Source: a virus. From it: 37,078 nt of DNA. The position numbers were made by a program, and so were the translations under genes. This document shows, in pieces, positions 1 to 8,174 of this stretch (the first letter of the stretch is position 1; every line of letters begins with the position of its first letter). The notes below the pieces were generated by a model. The model worked only from the letters and a program-made list of their open reading frames with translations, was not told the DNA's origin and did not search any database. Location: positions 1 to 37,078 of the IMG/VR virus record IMGVR_UViG_3300032160_001542; one strand, written 5' to 3'.

Positions 1-792
1 ATGAGCACTCAACCGATCAATGTGCGACAGGTGGGCTATCCAGATTTCTGGCCCACTGTGCTGGAGAAGTACAAGAAGTTCTTCCTCGTGACGCAGGGTC
101 TCGGCCCGACCATTGACGACCTGTTCTCAGTCGCCCACGCCGAGCCATTCCACAAAGTCGGTCGTCACCTCGCGAAGATGGTTACCAACTCGGTCGGAGC
201 CGTACTCCTGTTGGGGATGAACGGGTACGGTATCGACGCAATCAAGGTTGCACGCACGATGTTCGAATCGGCTGTCACTCTGGCGTACCTCAGAAAGCAC
301 CCAGATGAGTTCGATAACTACCTCGATTTCCACTTCATCGTCGCAATGAAGCGGCATCGGTACATGGAGAAGCATGCCCCGCAACATCTCAAGCTGGAGA
401 CGCCGGAAGCCCTCGACTCCATCAACAAGGGATACGCGAGAGTAGTATCGCGTTTCACCGTCGACGGGAGAGTTCGAGGTCGCTGGAGCAAACGATATTT
501 CTCCCACTTATGCGCGGACGTAGGCCTTGAGAGTCACTATCTTTCCTTCTATGCTCTTGCTTGCAACATCACGCATGCGGACATCAGCGGTGTGATGGCA
601 CAGGCGGACCCGGAGCCGGAAGTATTGGACGTAGACCTTGCTCCATCGGAGCAGTTTTTGAAGGAAGCATTTATCACGGCACACGGCATGTTCGTGCTTG
701 CCGTCAGCGAATACATCGCGCTTGCTCGTCCCGAAAAGCAATCGGTTGCAGACAAGATACAGAGCGATTTCGATACAGCGTGGAAGAACTGA
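1..792 (+). CDS. DUF5677-like protein
   Basis: The 263-aa protein has the look of the DUF5677 family: a helical core with an MFESAVTLAYL segment (about residues 87-97), followed by a region rich in H, D and Y, and a second conserved helix near NITHADISG (about 188-196). The function of DUF5677 is unknown; members occur in bacterial chromosomes, prophages and defence-rich islands. The reading frame begins at the first base of the window with ATG, so an upstream start cannot be excluded. It is followed at once by tiny candidate ORFs and then by the deaminase gene on the same strand. Whether it belongs to the phage or to the flanking host DNA cannot be decided here. Confidence 0.72.
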   Translation: MSTQPINVRQVGYPDFWPTVLEKYKKFFLVTQGLGPTIDDLFSVAHAEPFHKVGRHLAKMVTNSVGAVLLLGMNGYGIDAIKVARTMFESAVTLAYLRKHPDEFDNYLDFHFIVAMKRHRYMEKHAPQHLKLETPEALDSINKGYARVVSRFTVDGRVRGRWSKRYFSHLCADVGLESHYLSFYALACNITHADISGVMAQADPEPEVLDVDLAPSEQFLKEAFITAHGMFVLAVSEYIALARPEKQSVADKIQSDFDTAWKN

Positions 793-898
793 TATGGACG
801 AAGCTCCCAAGCCAAACCTTTGCGGCTTCCAAGGCGGTGCAATATGACGATTTGTATTCACCTTTCTGGGGGCGGGTCAATCGTAACCGGAACCGTTC

Positions 899-1036
899 AT
901 GTTTGTGGCGATCGACAGGTCAGGACGTCCGCCATTTTTCTATAGGGCGGTAGGACAGTTCGCGGACAAACCAGAACTGGAAGGAATGCTTAACGACACC
1001 GCAGCGAAAACCTACAGTAAGCATCTGCTGAGTTGA
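899..1036 (+). CDS. possible 45-aa protein
   Basis: A short frame starts at ATG 899 and ends at TGA 1034. It encodes a polar protein with ordinary composition (RPPFFYRAVGQFADKPELEG in the middle). A weak GGAA lies just upstream. Two still smaller frames precede it, 794-847 and 844-945; they overlap each other by ATGA, and the second overlaps this one. I do not recognise any of them. The claim rests only on plausible composition in a gap of about 355 nt between two genes on the same strand, so the gap may simply be noncoding. Confidence 0.3.
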   Translation: MFVAIDRSGRPPFFYRAVGQFADKPELEGMLNDTAAKTYSKHLLS

Positions 1037-1148
1037 GAGTCTCTGGGCTAAATATACACATGAGTACCGTTCACCAATGTAACCTTGCTTCAGCGGCTCC
1101 CGGCCTGTCATGGTGAATAGTAACCGCCAACGATAGAGAGGTGCTTAC

Positions 1149-1706
1149 GTGCCTGAGGACGAATGTGCCACAGCCAAACCGACCAGACCAAACTGGGATG
1201 AATACTTTTTGAATATCGCCAAGGCTGTGTCCACGAAATCGAAAGACCCAAAGTGCGCTGTCGGCGCGGTAATTGCCTCATCAGACAAGGTTGTTCTGTC
1301 AACGGGCTTTAACGGCTTTGCGCGTGGCGTAGACGACGATGAAAACATTCTCGCAAATTCCGACGAGAAGATAAAGTTGATCTGTCATGCCGAGCAGAAC
1401 GCCATTGTGAACGCAGCCCGCATCGGTGTGTCTCTTCAAGGTGCGTCTATCTTTGTGACAAAGTTCCCTTGCCTTGCATGCTGCAACGCCATCATCCAGG
1501 CTGGCATAACCCTGATTCGTACCGACGACAACAAATACTGGGATGATGATCCGCTTGATGGCGATCACTCGCGCAAGAAAAGCATACTCCGACAGACATA
1601 TCTCAAAGTCGACGCTCCAAATCATCCCGACTACACACCAGACTTAAAGACCATCCGAATGAATCTCGGCCAACTAGGACAGTCGGAGAAGACGATTAAG
1701 TCTTAA
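1149..1706 (+). CDS. dCMP/cytidine deaminase family protein
   Basis: A zinc-dependent nucleotide deaminase, 185 aa. The zinc signature is complete: H80-A-E82 in CHAEQNAI and C108-L-A-C111 in FPCLACC. These supply the zinc ligands and the catalytic glutamate. The KDPKCAVGAVI segment (33-42) is typical of deoxycytidylate deaminases, which make dUMP from dCMP for thymidylate synthesis. It starts at GTG 1149 with AGAGAGG about 8 nt upstream; no better in-frame start exists. Phages often carry dCMP deaminases to supply dTTP, but no thymidylate synthase is visible here, so the exact substrate (dCMP or another cytosine compound) is inferred. Confidence 0.85.
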   Translation: MPEDECATAKPTRPNWDEYFLNIAKAVSTKSKDPKCAVGAVIASSDKVVLSTGFNGFARGVDDDENILANSDEKIKLICHAEQNAIVNAARIGVSLQGASIFVTKFPCLACCNAIIQAGITLIRTDDNKYWDDDPLDGDHSRKKSILRQTYLKVDAPNHPDYTPDLKTIRMNLGQLGQSEKTIKS

Positions 1707-2087
1707 GCGGGATACAGCTCCAGCCTCGTCCGCATCGTCAGCGCAAAACCGTCATCGTGATCAACATCACGTCTTGCTATCCAGCCTAGTAAGACAGCCC
1801 ACCTCTATCTCTGCTGGGCGGAGAACACCTTCCTCTCCTCCTCTGCCAGTAGGTATGTGTGTAGCACAGCATTCCGTTCTCTCACGTCCGTCCGATGAAG
1901 CATTTCCTTTACAAGTCTGAGCCTGATCTTCGTCAACAGAACTGTGAAAACAGACTTCGCATCGAGTATTGAACGATGAGCGCGGGCCGACTCCCGCCTC
2001 GTTTAGAACCGGATGCGGCGCTGGAAACCCGCTCTGACCCCCATCCATAGTTCTAGGAAAAATAGGAACCGAGGCTAGATATCCAAT
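1707..2087 (+). other. intergenic gap before the late operon
   Basis: I see no convincing gene in these 381 nt on either strand. The gap holds one small hairpin just after the deaminase gene (CGTGAT-CAAC-ATCACG, 1756-1771, no T-run). Its last 40 nt are A-rich and include AGGAACCGAGG, which supplies the ribosome site of the next gene. This is the natural place for a late-operon promoter, but I cannot pick out convincing -35/-10 boxes. Confidence 0.4.
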
Positions 2088-2483
2088 ATGACCAACTGGA
2101 ACCAGATGAAGGAGCAAGCCCGACTTCGCCAAGCCGCGAACTCGAAGGCTGCTCCCACGACGCCCACTAAGCCGCCACGCGGAACTCCCGCTAAGTCACT
2201 CCCGGCTCCTACCTCAGCCGATGAACTCCGCGCTCGCTTCGAGAAGGTGATTCTCGCTGAGGGCTACTCCGCTGAAGCCTGCGACGGGATTCTCGATGAG
2301 CACTTCGATAGCAAGCTGGCCGACATCCTGCGCGACGTCCCCAAGTTCGAACGCATGCTCGCTGAATACGAATCGCGCCAATCACATCGCCCTGTCACTG
2401 GCTCCACTGGCTCACAAGGCGCAATCGCCTCAACAGGTGTCACAGGTCCGACCGGAGCTACAGGCTCAGCGGAGAACGACTAA
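2088..2483 (+). CDS. phage protein with short collagen-like tail
   Basis: First gene of the packaging/head run, 131 aa, not recognised as a family. The N-terminal 45 residues are low complexity (Lys/Ala/Pro/Thr). Residues about 46-98 look like a small helical domain (DELRARFEKVILAEGYSAE). The last 30 residues become glycine-spaced (TGSTGSQG, then TGVTGPTGATG), close to a collagen Gly-X-Y repeat with one slip. Such short stretches occur on phage virion and fibre proteins. Its stop overlaps the start of the next gene (TAATG), so the two are probably translated together. Its position ahead of the terminase suggests a packaging-accessory or early structural role, which is inference only. Confidence 0.72.
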   Translation: MTNWNQMKEQARLRQAANSKAAPTTPTKPPRGTPAKSLPAPTSADELRARFEKVILAEGYSAEACDGILDEHFDSKLADILRDVPKFERMLAEYESRQSHRPVTGSTGSQGAIASTGVTGPTGATGSAEND

Positions 2484-2989
2484 TGGCTGAACTCACACAG
2501 GAGCAGATCGCTCTGCTTCAGAAGCTGGCTGCCGAGAGTAAAGGCGCGATGATCTTCATCAGCGGTTCTAGTGACACCAAGGCTCAGGGTGGCTACGTCG
2601 TTGACGTGGCTATGCCCGAAGGCGGACGTCAGACGTTCAGTCCGACGGACTTTCTCCGGATGTATCAGGACAGCCGTGACCGCTCTGCCAAGGGGCCGAA
2701 CTTCCTCGCCGCTCCATGTCCGCGTGGTGAAGTGTTCCACCTTCTGGAAGCGGCTGCTAATCCGCTGCACACGAAGTTGGACCACATCACGGAGAACCTG
2801 AAGTTCTTGCCGTACCACGCCATCTGTATCGACCTGATCCTTCACAAGCTGGGCATCACTGAGGCTGAGGTTGACGCTCACGGCGAGAAGCTGAAAGCGG
2901 AAGCGGACGCGCAGGAGAACGCCAACAAGCTGGAGCAGGCCATCGCGCAACAGGTGATCGACGACGCGGGCGGTGGAGCGCGGGCGTAA
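2483..2989 (+). CDS. uncharacterised phage protein
   Basis: A 168-aa protein I do not recognise. The start ATG overlaps the previous stop. The N-terminal half predicts a mixed alpha/beta domain (GAMIFISGSSDTKAQGG, then VVDVAMPEG). The C-terminal third is a charged Ala/Glu/Lys-rich helix (about 125-165) that could be a coiled coil. It lies in the pre-terminase block with genes of the same style on both sides, so it is probably co-transcribed with them. No catalytic motif is visible. Confidence 0.7.
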   Translation: MAELTQEQIALLQKLAAESKGAMIFISGSSDTKAQGGYVVDVAMPEGGRQTFSPTDFLRMYQDSRDRSAKGPNFLAAPCPRGEVFHLLEAAANPLHTKLDHITENLKFLPYHAICIDLILHKLGITEAEVDAHGEKLKAEADAQENANKLEQAIAQQVIDDAGGGARA

Positions 2990-3009
2990 TTCATTTTTCA
3001 GGAGCAATC

Positions 3010-3375
3010 ATGAGCACTCACAAGATCACAGTAGGTGGTAAACCGCTCGGCGAACTCATCCCGGCTGACGCTTCCAAGGTTGGCTTCTCCCGTCGTGGAG
3101 ATTCCTTCCAGTTGGATATCGAGCAGACGAAGACGTGGTCCACACCGGGAGTCATCAAAGCCGACTACCAGCAGGTCACTCAGACCACTCACTACCTTGG
3201 CCTGGACGGAACGCTGCAAGCCTCGTGTGTATACGAGAAGGACGCGGAGTTGGTGAAGCAGCCCATCAACGTCCATGACCTCCAGAAGGAACGCGAGCAG
3301 CTTGGGAGGCCGGAGCCGTCCCGCATCATCCACCCTGCGAGTGTACAAGCACCACGCCCGATCAAGATCAAGTAA
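3010..3375 (+). CDS. uncharacterised phage protein
   Basis: A 121-aa protein of unknown family. AGGAGC lies 7-12 nt before ATG 3010, a good ribosome site. The first 75 residues look beta-rich (KITVGGKPLGELIP, then SFQLDIEQTKTW). The C-terminus is basic and proline-containing. Its TAA overlaps the ATG of the DUF5681 gene (TAATGG), which ties it to the packaging genes. No known motif is seen. Confidence 0.68.
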   Translation: MSTHKITVGGKPLGELIPADASKVGFSRRGDSFQLDIEQTKTWSTPGVIKADYQQVTQTTHYLGLDGTLQASCVYEKDAELVKQPINVHDLQKEREQLGRPEPSRIIHPASVQAPRPIKIK

Positions 3376-3881
3376 TGGCAGACGAGACACCCAAGCCGAA
3401 GGGCGACCACCTGTTCAAACCGGGACAGTCTGGGAATCCTCTAGGCAGACCGCCCGGTGTGAAGTCGTCGCGCTCGAAGCGGCTCTCGCTATTCGGGCAA
3501 ATCTGGGGACGTGCTGAGGCTCCCGACGATTGGTTCGGCGACAGCCTGAAGCTGATGAAGAAAATGGCCATGACCGTGGACGAGCTGATCGCTCTGCGCG
3601 TCCGGTGGTGCCTCGCTACCAACGTCAAGTTCAACAACGCTGGCTTGCTCAAGGAAGTGATGGACCGCAGTGAAGGCAAGATTCCTCTCCGCGTGCTCCA
3701 CCGGGATGGCGAGGACGGTGAAGACGATCTCGACGATCTCACTCCTGAAGAACTCCGCGCTTACGTGCAAGGCATGGAGCGTCGCGCTGCGCTCGCGGCT
3801 GCGAAGGTAGAGCAAGAGAAACAGGCCGATCCCCCTCCGGCTCTAGCGGAGGGCAGTCCGAATGCCGAAACAAACTCCTAA
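3375..3881 (+). CDS. DUF5681 protein, probable small terminase partner
   Basis: The N-terminus has the DUF5681 signature FKPGQSGNPLGRPPG (residues 14-28), a short arginine/glycine motif found in phage proteins encoded next to the large terminase. The middle (about 35-105) is helical, and the tail is acidic (EDGEDDLDDLTPEE). Small terminase subunits recognise phage DNA and regulate the motor. The place immediately before TerL, with a 20-nt overlap of reading frames, fits that role, although no classical helix-turn-helix is obvious. The role is inferred from family and position. Confidence 0.75.
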   Translation: MADETPKPKGDHLFKPGQSGNPLGRPPGVKSSRSKRLSLFGQIWGRAEAPDDWFGDSLKLMKKMAMTVDELIALRVRWCLATNVKFNNAGLLKEVMDRSEGKIPLRVLHRDGEDGEDDLDDLTPEELRAYVQGMERRAALAAAKVEQEKQADPPPALAEGSPNAETNS

Positions 3882-5547
3882 GGCTGACGAAGAAAGGATC
3901 ACTCGCTCTGACATCGTTCGTCTCGAACGAGGGAAGCTGAAGTTAGAAGCCCTTGAACTGGCGAATAACTTTCCAGCATTCTTCCGCGCTGCATGGGCTG
4001 CGATGAATCCCGACGTGCCGCTCACGGAGTCGTGGCATTACGACTACATCGGCGAGTGGCTCCAGTACGCGGAGTCTGGCGAGTTCCGCAAGGCTCACCC
4101 GGAGATGCGCGGCATCATCATCAACGTCCCGCCACGCACGCTGAAATCTTCTGAGGCGAACATCTACTTTCCAGCATGGGTGTGGGCAAGACGTCCCGAG
4201 CGCAAGGTTCTTCGCGTCTCCTACGGGCAGACATTCTCTGAGAACGAAATCAGCGTGCCTTGCCGCAAGCTGCTGGAGTCCGAGTGGTATCAGCAACGCT
4301 TTCCCAAGACGCGGATCAGTGAGGACATGAATACCAAGGAGCGTTATAGCTCCACGGCTGGTGGCTACATGCACTCCACGGGCTGCGGTGGTTCAGGTTT
4401 CGGAGCGAACGACATCATCATCGACGACATTCTCCAGTTGGAAGAGGCTTACACTTCCGCTCGCGACAAGGCGAATGCCTACTACCAAGACACGCTTTGG
4501 TCTCGCCGCAACGATGCCTCGAAAGATTTCTACATCGTCATCTGTCAGCGGCTCCACGAGAATGACCTTCCCGGCTACCTGCTGAAGAACGAGCCGGGTT
4601 GTTGGCAGCACATTGTGATCCCGCTGGAGTGCATGGTGGACACGGATTACGTCTACCCGATTTCTGGTAAGGTGTTCCACCGCAAGAAGGGCGACATCCT
4701 TCTGCCCTCGCGCTTCCCACAGCACGAGATCAATCTCCGAAAAACGAACCCGGTGATCTGGGCTGGTCAGTGCCAACAGGAGCCGATGCCTGACACGGGA
4801 AACCTCTGCGACCCGTCATGGTGGATGTACTACGAGACTGACATCCACGGCAGGCCTCTTCCCGGTGCGCTCCCGACCTTCGACATGGTCTTGTGGTCGG
4901 TGGACACGACGTTCAAGGACACCAAGGGTTCCGACTACGCCTGCATCACGAAGCAGGCTTTCACTCGCGAGAAGCAGTACATCCTCGATTGCATCAACGA
5001 GCGCATGGATGAAGTTGCGCTGGAGAATCGGCTCGTCAACTTGGTGGCCGAGGACGCCAAGCTGGACAAGAACGAACGCGCCCAGTTGTTGTTGATCGAA
5101 GGTTCAGCCAATGGCGCGGCCATCATCACGCGTCTGAAGAGGATGGAGCACCCGCTCCCGGTGGCGATTGTCGAGGTAAAGCCGGAAGGTGGCAAGATGT
5201 CCCGCGCCATGGCAGCACAACCGGAGTGCCGCAACGGTAATTGTTATCTGCCGAAGATTGCGCCGTGGCTCGTTGAGTTCAAGAAGCAACTCGCTCTGGG
5301 CGTTCTCGCCGCTGAACACGACGACATGATCGATTCCTGGAGTCAGGGATGGACGTACAGACGGGAGCATCGCTGGGCATTCTTCGAGGCTATGGAGAAG
5401 AAGGCCGCTACCAAAGTTGCCTCGCCCGAAGCTGAGCGAGCGCGGGTGTTGAAACCTACCGTGCCCACTCCTGATGAGCGTGCCGATGCTTCGAAAGCGA
5501 TGGTAAGAGCCGAGTTTCAGCGTCGGCTCGGAAGGAGATTCAGGTAA
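3862..5547 (+). CDS. terL: terminase large subunit
   Basis: The motor ATPase and nuclease that packages DNA into the prohead, 561 aa, a usual length. ATPase domain: a deviant Walker A, VPPRTLKSSEAN (89-100); the adenine/Q-like segment lies upstream. Walker B is DIIIDD (184-189), and a coupling segment QRLHENDLPG follows at 229-238. Nuclease domain (RNase H fold): D348 in WSVDTTFKDT, E413 in LLIEGSANG, and D488/D491 in EHDDMIDSW form the expected acidic metal-binding set. The start lies inside the end of the DUF5681 gene. The stop overlaps the next ATG. This is the clearest phage hallmark in the window. Confidence 0.95.
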   Translation: MPKQTPKADEERITRSDIVRLERGKLKLEALELANNFPAFFRAAWAAMNPDVPLTESWHYDYIGEWLQYAESGEFRKAHPEMRGIIINVPPRTLKSSEANIYFPAWVWARRPERKVLRVSYGQTFSENEISVPCRKLLESEWYQQRFPKTRISEDMNTKERYSSTAGGYMHSTGCGGSGFGANDIIIDDILQLEEAYTSARDKANAYYQDTLWSRRNDASKDFYIVICQRLHENDLPGYLLKNEPGCWQHIVIPLECMVDTDYVYPISGKVFHRKKGDILLPSRFPQHEINLRKTNPVIWAGQCQQEPMPDTGNLCDPSWWMYYETDIHGRPLPGALPTFDMVLWSVDTTFKDTKGSDYACITKQAFTREKQYILDCINERMDEVALENRLVNLVAEDAKLDKNERAQLLLIEGSANGAAIITRLKRMEHPLPVAIVEVKPEGGKMSRAMAAQPECRNGNCYLPKIAPWLVEFKKQLALGVLAAEHDDMIDSWSQGWTYRREHRWAFFEAMEKKAATKVASPEAERARVLKPTVPTPDERADASKAMVRAEFQRRLGRRFR

Positions 5548-5864
5548 TGCGAGCAATCTGGGAGTACATAAAACACCACATCAGGCTGTGGTACATGGCC
5601 GCGTTCTTCGTGGATCGTCACAGCGTGCTGGCCTGCCCCGGCTGTGGTCTCGTCGGCCAGAAGAAAGTGGAATTTCAGAATCAATATCAGAGCGTGATCG
5701 CTACGTGTCCACGCTGCACCGCTAAGTGGGGTGTACCGCCAGTCGTACCTGCTCCTCAATGGCAAGTTAAGGGGCTGGCTGAGTTCGAAGAAGAGCAACA
5801 GGCGAAGGAACTCCAAGCGGCTGTGATCGCTCAGAAACAAAGACTTGAGGTAAACCGTGAATAA
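5547..5864 (+). CDS. small zinc-ribbon protein
   Basis: A 105-aa protein placed between TerL and portal. It has two CxxC knuckles, C30-P-G-C33 and C54-P-R-C57, 20 residues apart, which form a probable zinc ribbon. The N-terminal 25 residues are hydrophobic and aromatic (IRLWYMAAFFV), perhaps an interfacial helix. The C-terminus (about 72-105) is a Glu/Gln/Ala-rich helix. ATG overlaps the terL stop (TAATG), and its end overlaps the portal start by 8 nt. HNH nucleases often sit at this position, but no HNH motif is present, so the function is unknown. Confidence 0.75.
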   Translation: MRAIWEYIKHHIRLWYMAAFFVDRHSVLACPGCGLVGQKKVEFQNQYQSVIATCPRCTAKWGVPPVVPAPQWQVKGLAEFEEEQQAKELQAAVIAQKQRLEVNRE

Positions 5865-7551
5865 GTACGTCGCGTCGATGTTGAAAAAGATGGCTCTGCC
5901 GGTGCAGAACACAACGGTTCCAATGCCTCAGATTCAGAGGCCCGGTGGATCGCAGACCGTCTCACAACTCAACGAGTACTGGTTCAGCGCGTTGCGGCCT
6001 ATCACGCCACAGGCTCCTCCAAGCTACCGTCCACGCAAGTGGCCCTTCGTCCCCGGCTGGAACCAAATCTGGTCTCCGCGTGATGAGGAAGGCAATCGTG
6101 TTCCTTATGACATTCTCTACCGCTGCGCTGAGGAGTGGGATCTGTTCTCATCCGCGATGGAGACGGTGATCGACAAGATCACTTCGCTTGACTGGCAGGT
6201 TCGCAAAAAGACGCAGAGCAAAACTGCTGAGGCGAAGATTCAGGCGCAGGACGATCCCGTCGCTGCCAAGATCACCAAGTTTCTCCAGAAGCCGTGCCGC
6301 ATCTCCGGCTGCGACACCACACGTGGTTTCTTCAACGCGCTTCTGACCGATATGTACATCGGTGATTGCGCGACCATCTGGGTTGAGAAGAACGTTCTCG
6401 GTCAGGTCATTTCGCTGTCTCCGATTTTTGGACCAACGATCAAGTGCCTATTGGATGACACTGGCCGTCGCCCATCGGACATCAACCCTGACAAAACTGT
6501 CAACCCTGACGGTAAGAAGGACGCAGCCTTCCAGCAGGTGAACTACGGCCTGCCTGTCGTTGACTTCACGGAAGACGAAATCATCTATGCAGTGCGTAAG
6601 CCGCGCAACAACACTCCGTACGGCCGTTCGCACCTTGAGCAAATCCTGACGTGGGCCAACATCGGCATTCGCAATCAGCAGTTCTTGCTCGAATACTACA
6701 CGTCGGGCAACACGCCAGAGATGCTCATCCCGGTGGACGCATCCACTCCGGCTGAAAAGGTTGAAGAGTGGAACGAGATGCTGGACACGGAATTGTCCGG
6801 GCAGCTTGGCGAGCGTCGCAAGATCAAGATGGTCCCGGTGATGAACAGCAGTGGGAAGTTCGAACCTGTCTTCCCAAAGCAGCCATTGTTGGTGTCACAG
6901 CTTGACGAGTTCCTCGCCCGCATCGTTTGCTTCACGCTCGGTCTGAACCCGCAAGCGTTCGTCAAGAGCATGAATCGCGCGTCAAGCGAGCAGGCTCAGG
7001 ACGCGGCTGAGGCAGAAGGTCAGGCTCCGGTCATTCGTTGGCTGGAGGACGTGATGAACGAGTGCATCATCCGCATGGGCTATGGCGACACGCACGAGTT
7101 TACCTTCCGCATCGCTCGTGAGCAGGACGGCCTGAAGCAGATGCAGATCGACACGGGCTACCTGGCGAAGGGCGTGTGGTCGATCAACATGGTGCTCGAA
7201 GACTTGGGTCTCGATCCGATCAACGAGCCGTGGGCGAACAACCATTACATCGACACGCCAACTGGCGCGGTACCGATGGATCAGCTTGACGCCTTCATGG
7301 ACGCGACGATCAAAAAGATGACGGCTCCTCCGCCAGCCCCTGGTGCTAATCCGGCAGGACCGAAGCCGGGTAGCCAGTCGCCAGCCGCGCAAGTTGCAGC
7401 AATCCAGAAGTCATTCTCGGACGTGCTCACACTGGTAAAGGCGCATCACCCAGACGCGAAGGAAGCGGCAGACAAACTCGAAGTGAAGATCGCAAAGAAG
7501 CTGAAGGAAGCACAGGCAGCGGTCGAGGCGAAGATTCGCGAGGTCGCGTAA
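5857..7551 (+). CDS. portal protein
   Basis: The dodecameric ring at the capsid vertex through which DNA enters and leaves, here 564 aa. Placement after terL and before the head morphogenesis gene is canonical. Portal-like features include the N-terminal stretch with YDILYRCAEEWDLFSSAMET, the ADEII-like FTEDEIIYAVRKPRNNT (about 228-246), YGRSHLEQILTWANIGIRNQ, and a C-terminal helical and Ala/Lys-rich tail. It starts at GTG 5857, with GAGG 7 nt upstream, and the frame overlaps the previous gene. The acidic/Ala-Pro tail (about 485-510) is a linker. Confidence 0.92.
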   Translation: MNKYVASMLKKMALPVQNTTVPMPQIQRPGGSQTVSQLNEYWFSALRPITPQAPPSYRPRKWPFVPGWNQIWSPRDEEGNRVPYDILYRCAEEWDLFSSAMETVIDKITSLDWQVRKKTQSKTAEAKIQAQDDPVAAKITKFLQKPCRISGCDTTRGFFNALLTDMYIGDCATIWVEKNVLGQVISLSPIFGPTIKCLLDDTGRRPSDINPDKTVNPDGKKDAAFQQVNYGLPVVDFTEDEIIYAVRKPRNNTPYGRSHLEQILTWANIGIRNQQFLLEYYTSGNTPEMLIPVDASTPAEKVEEWNEMLDTELSGQLGERRKIKMVPVMNSSGKFEPVFPKQPLLVSQLDEFLARIVCFTLGLNPQAFVKSMNRASSEQAQDAAEAEGQAPVIRWLEDVMNECIIRMGYGDTHEFTFRIAREQDGLKQMQIDTGYLAKGVWSINMVLEDLGLDPINEPWANNHYIDTPTGAVPMDQLDAFMDATIKKMTAPPPAPGANPAGPKPGSQSPAAQVAAIQKSFSDVLTLVKAHHPDAKEAADKLEVKIAKKLKEAQAAVEAKIREVA

Positions 7552-8147
7552 TGACCGCAGCGGACATCAAAGCCATTCTCGCGGTGATCGACTGGGCTGA
7601 TATTTCAAATGATATCCAGCCTCAGTTAGAACAGGCCACACTTGCAGGGGCTAGTGACGCGCTCCTTGGTGGTGATGTTGACGACGCGGACCTCATCAAC
7701 GAAGCCAACGAAGGAGCGCGGGAGTATGCCAGCGAACGAGCGGCTGAACTCGTCGGCTCTGGCGCACAGTCCATTGCAGAGACCACACGCGAGAAACTGC
7801 GCTCCATTCTTACTCAATCCTTCGAGGGTGAAACCAACGCGGAGGATCTGATCGACAACATTCAGGAGTCGGGTGTATTCAGCGAGGCCCGCGCCACGAT
7901 GATCGCCCGTACAGAGGTCAACCGTGCCGAACTCGGTGGCAACATCGCGGCTTGGCGAGAGTTGGGTAACGTATCTCTAGTCGATTGGGAAAATGGCGAG
8001 GAAGCCTGCGACGACTGTCAACAGTTCGAGGACAACGGTCCCTACACGCTGGAAGAAGCCGAAGACCTGCTGGATCAGACCCACCCCAACTGCAAGTGCG
8101 GACTCGTTCCTCACACCCCTGATGCAGACGACGCGGACGAAGAGTAA
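7551..8147 (+). CDS. head morphogenesis protein (SPP1 gp7 / Mu gpF type)
   Basis: A minor head protein that binds the portal and helps prohead assembly or DNA exit. The conserved end of the domain is plain: MIARTEVNRAELGGN (117-131), then C153-D-D-C156 and H178-P-N-C181-K-C183, the Cys/His pattern typical of this family, possibly metal binding. It has 198 aa, which is shorter than Mu gpF because only the minimal domain plus an N-terminal helical region is present. The ATG overlaps the portal stop (TAATG). The acidic tail DADDADEE ends the protein. Confidence 0.9.
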   Translation: MTAADIKAILAVIDWADISNDIQPQLEQATLAGASDALLGGDVDDADLINEANEGAREYASERAAELVGSGAQSIAETTREKLRSILTQSFEGETNAEDLIDNIQESGVFSEARATMIARTEVNRAELGGNIAAWRELGNVSLVDWENGEEACDDCQQFEDNGPYTLEEAEDLLDQTHPNCKCGLVPHTPDADDADEE

Positions 8148-8157
8148 CTTCGCACTT

Positions 8158-8169
8158 CCTTTATAGAGG
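8158..8169 (+). promoter_or_regulatory. CCTTTATAGAGG leader element, copy 1
   Basis: An identical 12-mer lies before the protease/scaffold gene (here) and before the tail tube gene (13021-13032). Its 3' half, TAGAGG, is the ribosome binding site. The TTTATA half might be a -10-like or initiator element. Only these two exact copies were noticed in the late operon. Confidence 0.4.
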
Positions 8170-8174
8170 CAACG

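Noticed and set aside
5547-5864. HNH endonuclease between TerL and portal
   Set aside because: The two CxxC pairs are there, but no H-N-H core residues; left as a zinc ribbon.
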